Positions 60,770-64,000 of a DNA stretch of 64,000 bases are shown piece by piece. Each line of letters opens with the position of its first letter. Position 1 is the first letter of the stretch. A program made the translations under genes and the position numbers. Source of the DNA: Pseudomonadales bacterium (GTDB lineage Bacteria; Pseudomonadota; Gammaproteobacteria; Pseudomonadales; Porticoccaceae); the NCBI GenBank assembly GCA_024234435.1, contig JACKOF010000001.1, forward strand, positions 1,984,001 to 2,048,000, read 5' to 3'. The notes below the pieces were generated by a model, which saw only the letters and a program-made list of their open reading frames with translations, made no database searches and was not told the origin of the DNA.

Positions 60770-61552
60770 TTAAGTACCCATGCTAAACCACGATTTGCTT
60801 TTGGCCGAAATCACCACCGCGGTGGTATTGTCCTGATTCGGTTTGTTAGCCTTCTGAACAGCCTCCAATAGCTTTGCAGCAATAACCCTGGCGGGCTTCT
60901 TTTTAAGTTTGGCAACCACTTTGGCAACGTCTGTTTGATCAAGCGTATCAAGACCATCGCTTGCCAGTATCAATTTATCACCGGCGGTTAATAAACCTTC
61001 GGATACCTGTAAATCAACCAAACTGATTTCATCCACAGACAGGCAACTTCGCAAGGCATTTCGTTGCGGGTCAGATTTTGCTTCGTCGTCACTGATGCGG
61101 CCTATTTCTGCCAGCTCATCCAGCACAGAAGCCATGGAGTGGTCTTGATTAAGCTTTTCAATTTCACCTTTTCGGTAAAGATACAGATGAGAATCACCCA
61201 CGCTAACCCAATGAACGTCACTACCTGAAACATACACCGCTACCAACGTTGTACCCATATCGGCAGGAGCACCACTATCGGCAACCTGGCACTTAATTGA
61301 GTGATGGGCTGCGGTTAATGACTCGCTTAGAGCCTGCTCTGGCGACAAGCCTTCCGCAGCCAGAAAGTTATTAATAAAAGCCGTAGTTGCTGACTGACTC
61401 GCCAACGCTCCACCGCTGTGCCCTCCCATACCGTCGCACAATACCACCAGACAACCACCGGGATTCTCCACTGCTTCGGCGCAGATCTCAAAATAGTCTT
61501 CCTGGTAATCACGCGAACCCTGTATAGCATCGCCATGTATATCAAGCTCCAT
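60770..61552 (-). CDS. PP2C-family serine/threonine phosphatase
   Basis: Removes phosphate from Ser/Thr. The 260-residue protein has the motifs GSRDYQEDYF (about 12-21), LCDGMGGHSGG (about 38-48), WVSVGDSHLYLYRKG, ILASDGLDTL and NQDNTTAVVI, with all four metal-binding aspartates. It lies 17 bases downstream of the FHA gene and is the third member of a kinase/FHA/phosphatase unit, so it probably reverses the kinase at 62203-63621. Confidence 0.93.
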   Translation of the reverse strand: MELDIHGDAIQGSRDYQEDYFEICAEAVENPGGCLVVLCDGMGGHSGGALASQSATTAFINNFLAAEGLSPEQALSESLTAAHHSIKCQVADSGAPADMGTTLVAVYVSGSDVHWVSVGDSHLYLYRKGEIEKLNQDHSMASVLDELAEIGRISDDEAKSDPQRNALRSCLSVDEISLVDLQVSEGLLTAGDKLILASDGLDTLDQTDVAKVVAKLKKKPARVIAAKLLEAVQKANKPNQDNTTAVVISAKSKSWFSMGT

Positions 61553-61569
61553 TGTGTGAAGCCCTCAAT

Positions 61570-62175
61570 TTATGCCTGCTGTTCCCAATCAAAATCATCA
61601 CCACACAATTGCACAAATTTAAGTGTTGTATTGCCAATTGAAATGGTCGCATCTTTGTGTAGCTCACTAGATGACAGTACCGGTTCATTTCCGAGATAGG
61701 TGAGGTTTTGCCCACCGCCATGCTGTATATAAAACTTTTTGTTTTTATGGTCGTAGGCGATTTGGCAGTGCGCCTTTCGGGAGATTTCTTCATCACCAAA
61801 ATTGAGTTGCACCCCGGTTTCTTCTTCACGACCAACCGGGTTCATACCGTAGCCCAAAGGCTTGCTCATGCCTCTGCCAGGCCCTTCAACAACAACCAGC
61901 CAACCGACAACAAACTCGGGATGATAACCAAAGCCCTTTGATACAGAGGCGGCTGTCACTTCATCAGAGGAGCTTCCTGGCCTCACTCGACGAGTCTGTG
62001 GATTGATATCCATTGCCGAACCGGTCGATGTTGGAGCAGGTTCTGACACAGCAGGGGTCGCTGCAACCGTTGGTGTATCAGCGGCTCCCTTTTTTATTGT
62101 AGCGTCTGCACCACCCCCGACTCTGCGAGTGGGGTTGTTAAAAAATCCACCATCATTTCCATCATTGTTTGACAT
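61570..62175 (-). CDS. FHA-domain protein with two NP-x-TRRV threonine motifs
   Basis: A 201-residue soluble protein. The N-terminal half is low-complexity and threonine-rich; NPTRRV (14-19) and NPQTRRV (58-64) repeat a motif, and DATIKKG (24-30) resembles DATVKLG in the kinase. The FHA domain (about 90-195) contains VGREEETGVQLNFGDEEISRKAHCQIAYD, with the Arg and Ser/His for phosphothreonine binding. It probably binds phosphorylated partners. It lies between kinase and phosphatase genes. Confidence 0.88.
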   Translation of the reverse strand: MSNNDGNDGGFFNNPTRRVGGGADATIKKGAADTPTVAATPAVSEPAPTSTGSAMDINPQTRRVRPGSSSDEVTAASVSKGFGYHPEFVVGWLVVVEGPGRGMSKPLGYGMNPVGREEETGVQLNFGDEEISRKAHCQIAYDHKNKKFYIQHGGGQNLTYLGNEPVLSSSELHKDATISIGNTTLKFVQLCGDDFDWEQQA

Positions 62176-62202
62176 GTTTTTCTCCTAAAAATGGACTAAC
62201 TA

Positions 62203-63621
62203 TTAGCGTCGTGCACGCGTTATTTTGCTGCGATGCCGACCATCCGGGTGCAGTCGCAGATAAAGCTCAAACGCTTCGGGGGTATTTATTTTCGAAGCGG
62301 TCTCAAAATCGGCGTCATCCTGAGCATAATTTTTAGGCTTGGGCGCTGGCTGAGGTATCTTTGGTGGTTCCTCCACCACCCTCGCTACGGGCCTTGGAGC
62401 TTCAGCTGGTGCGGCGGCTACCACAGGCGTCACTGTCTCTTTGTCACCCGCTGGCTTTGAATCATTCATAACAACCCGGCTATCTACCTCGGGTTTATCA
62501 ATACCTGACGCCATAAAAAACAGAGCGCCACCGGCAATCAGTCCAAATACAACAACGGCAATGCCCCAGTTAAAGGGCTTTCTGCTTGCGTTGTTTTGGG
62601 CGTTTTTATCACGCTGTTTTTTATGTTGAGGTCGGGATGGCTCGCTAGCGGGGTTACCCAGCTTTACGGTGGCATCCGTTACATTATGCGAGGTATTTCC
62701 TTTCGGAATCACACCGTTTTTAATTGCATCCAGCCATTCCTGAACAGTTTGCGGCCTGTCGGTTTCCTCCGGGCTTAATGCCCAATCGAGAGCCTCAAGA
62801 AAAATCCTGTCACCCTCTTTGATGCGATCAGCCAATTTTGGCAACTGATCATTTCTGATTCTCTCCGTCGCTTCGTAGTGAGACAGGTTCTCCCCCGTAA
62901 GACAGACGTATCCCACTGCTGCCAGCGCATAGAGATCTGTCCATGGACCCTGATTGCCGCGCGTGGAATACTGCTCAATAGGCGCATAGCCGGGTGTCAA
63001 GATAGTGGAAATAGACTGTGACCGAACACCAATGGCTTGCCGGGCTGCGCCAAAATCAATCAGAACAGCAGTACCATTATCTCTTACCCGAATATTGCCG
63101 GGCTTGATATCCCGGTGGAGCATGTCGGCAGAATGTACCGAAGCCAGACCTTCAGCAATGGGCAAAACAATGGCTTTGAGTTCTTCAACTGTCAGCAGGC
63201 CATCCTTTTGCAGGACTTCCGAGACATCGCGACCATCGGCAAAATCCATAATGATGTAGGCAGTGCTGTTGCGCTCTATGTAACGAATCACCCGAATGAT
63301 GCTGGGGTGCTCAAACAACGCGAGAGTCCGCGCTTCCTGTATAAAACGGCTTAAACCCCACGTGTACTCATCAACATCCTGAGCAACACGGGTTTTAGGC
63401 GCGACATGCATGGTGTGGTCGCGCGTTGCCAGGTTGAAGGGGAAGTACTCCTTGATCGCCACATAACGGTCAAGCTGCTTGTCATAAGCCTTGTAGGTAA
63501 CTCCAAAACCACCAGCACCAATCTCTTTCTCAACCACGTATTCGTCAAGCTCATAGCCCGGCGGCAAAGCCTGGGATGCTGGTTGATCTGAATGCGGGTT
63601 TGAAGGCTGATGATTGTCCAT
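62203..63621 (-). CDS. Transmembrane serine/threonine protein kinase
   Basis: A 472-residue Hanks-type kinase. The catalytic domain (about 27-290) has the glycine loop IGAGGFGVTYKAY, lysine in YVAIKEYF, the loop LHRDIKPGNI and IDFGAARQ, so it should be active. A juxtamembrane DATVKLG lies near 315-320. One membrane helix (about 349-370) is followed by a short periplasmic Pro-rich region (PPKIPQPAPKPK) and ends EAFELYLRLHPDGRHRSK. It is first of the unit with FHA and PP2C genes. Confidence 0.93.
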   Translation of the reverse strand: MDNHQPSNPHSDQPASQALPPGYELDEYVVEKEIGAGGFGVTYKAYDKQLDRYVAIKEYFPFNLATRDHTMHVAPKTRVAQDVDEYTWGLSRFIQEARTLALFEHPSIIRVIRYIERNSTAYIIMDFADGRDVSEVLQKDGLLTVEELKAIVLPIAEGLASVHSADMLHRDIKPGNIRVRDNGTAVLIDFGAARQAIGVRSQSISTILTPGYAPIEQYSTRGNQGPWTDLYALAAVGYVCLTGENLSHYEATERIRNDQLPKLADRIKEGDRIFLEALDWALSPEETDRPQTVQEWLDAIKNGVIPKGNTSHNVTDATVKLGNPASEPSRPQHKKQRDKNAQNNASRKPFNWGIAVVVFGLIAGGALFFMASGIDKPEVDSRVVMNDSKPAGDKETVTPVVAAAPAEAPRPVARVVEEPPKIPQPAPKPKNYAQDDADFETASKINTPEAFELYLRLHPDGRHRSKITRARR

Positions 63622-63644
63622 TGTTTCTAACTATCCATTCTCGG

Positions 63645-64000
63645 CTATCGACCGGGAGGCGCGGCATACAGGCCAACAATTCGCCAGCCCCAGCTTTTAT
63701 CTGTTGCACCGGCAAAATAGAGTTGGTTATTTACCATCCCTTTTGCGGTCATTCTTTTTATCATCGGGCACTCAATACTGACAACAGCTCTCACCTGTCC
63801 GATTAATCGTTGTAATTCGATTCGTTCACCATCAAAAACACCCGCCGTAGGAGACTTAATAATTAGTTTCGCCTGATACCCAGAACGGCAATCAAGCGTA
63901 TCAAGGTAGGCCTCCATTCCGGCATGAGACATCAGCAGACGTTCATTCGCCACCGTTGCCTGACAATAAAAAAACACCGTCAATGCAACGACAGCAAGGC
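63645..64000 (-). CDS. Exported protein of unknown function (5' end beyond the window)
   Basis: The frame is open to the window edge. The visible start looks like the end of a signal peptide (LAVVALTVFFYCQA), followed by about 105 residues with paired Cys (LDCRSG and IECPMIKR) and a C-terminal WGWRIVGLYAAPPGR. It is likely a periplasmic protein that could form one disulfide. It lies 23 bases upstream of the kinase gene in the same direction, so it may belong to the phosphorylation unit. I do not recognise the family. Confidence 0.55.
   Translation of the reverse strand, partial: LAVVALTVFFYCQATVANERLLMSHAGMEAYLDTLDCRSGYQAKLIIKSPTAGVFDGERIELQRLIGQVRAVVSIECPMIKRMTAKGMVNNQLYFAGATDKSWGWRIVGLYAAPPGR

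Noticed and set aside
1..64000. CRISPR arrays, insertion sequences, prophage or integron features
   Set aside because: No regularly spaced repeats, transposase or integrase motifs, terminal inverted repeats flanking a gene, or phage structural genes were seen on either strand.

Overview
The window looks like a chromosomal segment of a free-living, probably marine gammaproteobacterium. Three things support this. The order greA-carB-carA-dapB-dnaJ-dnaK-grpE-recN is that of Pseudomonas and Cellvibrionales relatives. The block tRNA-Leu(GAG)-secG-tpiA-glmM-folP-ftsH-rlmE with divergent yhbY is a classic gammaproteobacterial arrangement. The accessory genes (homomeric ATP sulfurylase with an SLC13 carrier, a TIGR02281 retropepsin, a TIGR02450 Trp-rich protein) are common in marine Gammaproteobacteria. 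The genus cannot be fixed from sequence reading alone. No rRNA, CRISPR array, prophage, transposase or IS element was seen; one tRNA was found.

Layout, left to right. 0-3 kb: the tail of an unknown gene, an ACSS3-like propionyl-CoA synthetase, and an orphan NorE/NorF-like pair. 3-9 kb: sulfate uptake and activation (SLC13 carrier, DHH phosphoesterase, sat, cysC) with a divergent LysR regulator and a candidate operator. 8.9-9.8 kb: a two-gene unknown cassette behind a near-perfect Fur box. 9.8-17.3 kb: the tRNA-Leu/secG/tpiA/glmM/folP/ftsH/rlmE block, yhbY, a HAD phosphatase and greA. 17.8-29.2 kb: carbamoyl-phosphate synthase, dapB, the DnaJ/DnaK/GrpE chaperones with sigma-32-type promoters, and recN. 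29.2-32.95 kb: small genes, including a 34-residue membrane microprotein behind a perfect FNR/ANR box, a GST, a methyltransferase-like protein, a bactofilin and an FklB-type isomerase.

33-37 kb: a Fur-controlled FbpABC ferric iron importer. 37-43.6 kb: a DUF4124 protein, a small membrane protein, a 2-oxoacid:ferredoxin oxidoreductase (KorAB) with an NfnB/GltD-like flavoprotein, and a potassium channel ending in a zinc-ribbon-like tail. 43.7-47.8 kb: an amino-acid permease and a SUI1/S9 peptidase/GreB operon. 47.9-52.3 kb: an HD-GYP protein, an FAH-family/membrane/glycerate-kinase operon and a cNMP-binding protein. 52.6-60.8 kb: a TonB-like protein, a possibly decayed gene, a methyltransferase, an AI-2E exporter, a VOC protein, an acyltransferase, RF3, a YajD nuclease, a Trp-rich protein and a retropepsin. 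60.8-64 kb: a Ser/Thr phosphorylation module (PP2C phosphatase, FHA protein, transmembrane kinase) and the end of an exported protein cut by the window edge.

Most of the window is ordinary core genome. The parts least explained by known annotation are the FNR-controlled microprotein (29721-29927), the Fur-controlled unknown pair (8947-9731), the DHH phosphoesterase inside the sulfate cluster, the carA leader, and the kinase/FHA/phosphatase module with matching threonine motifs.
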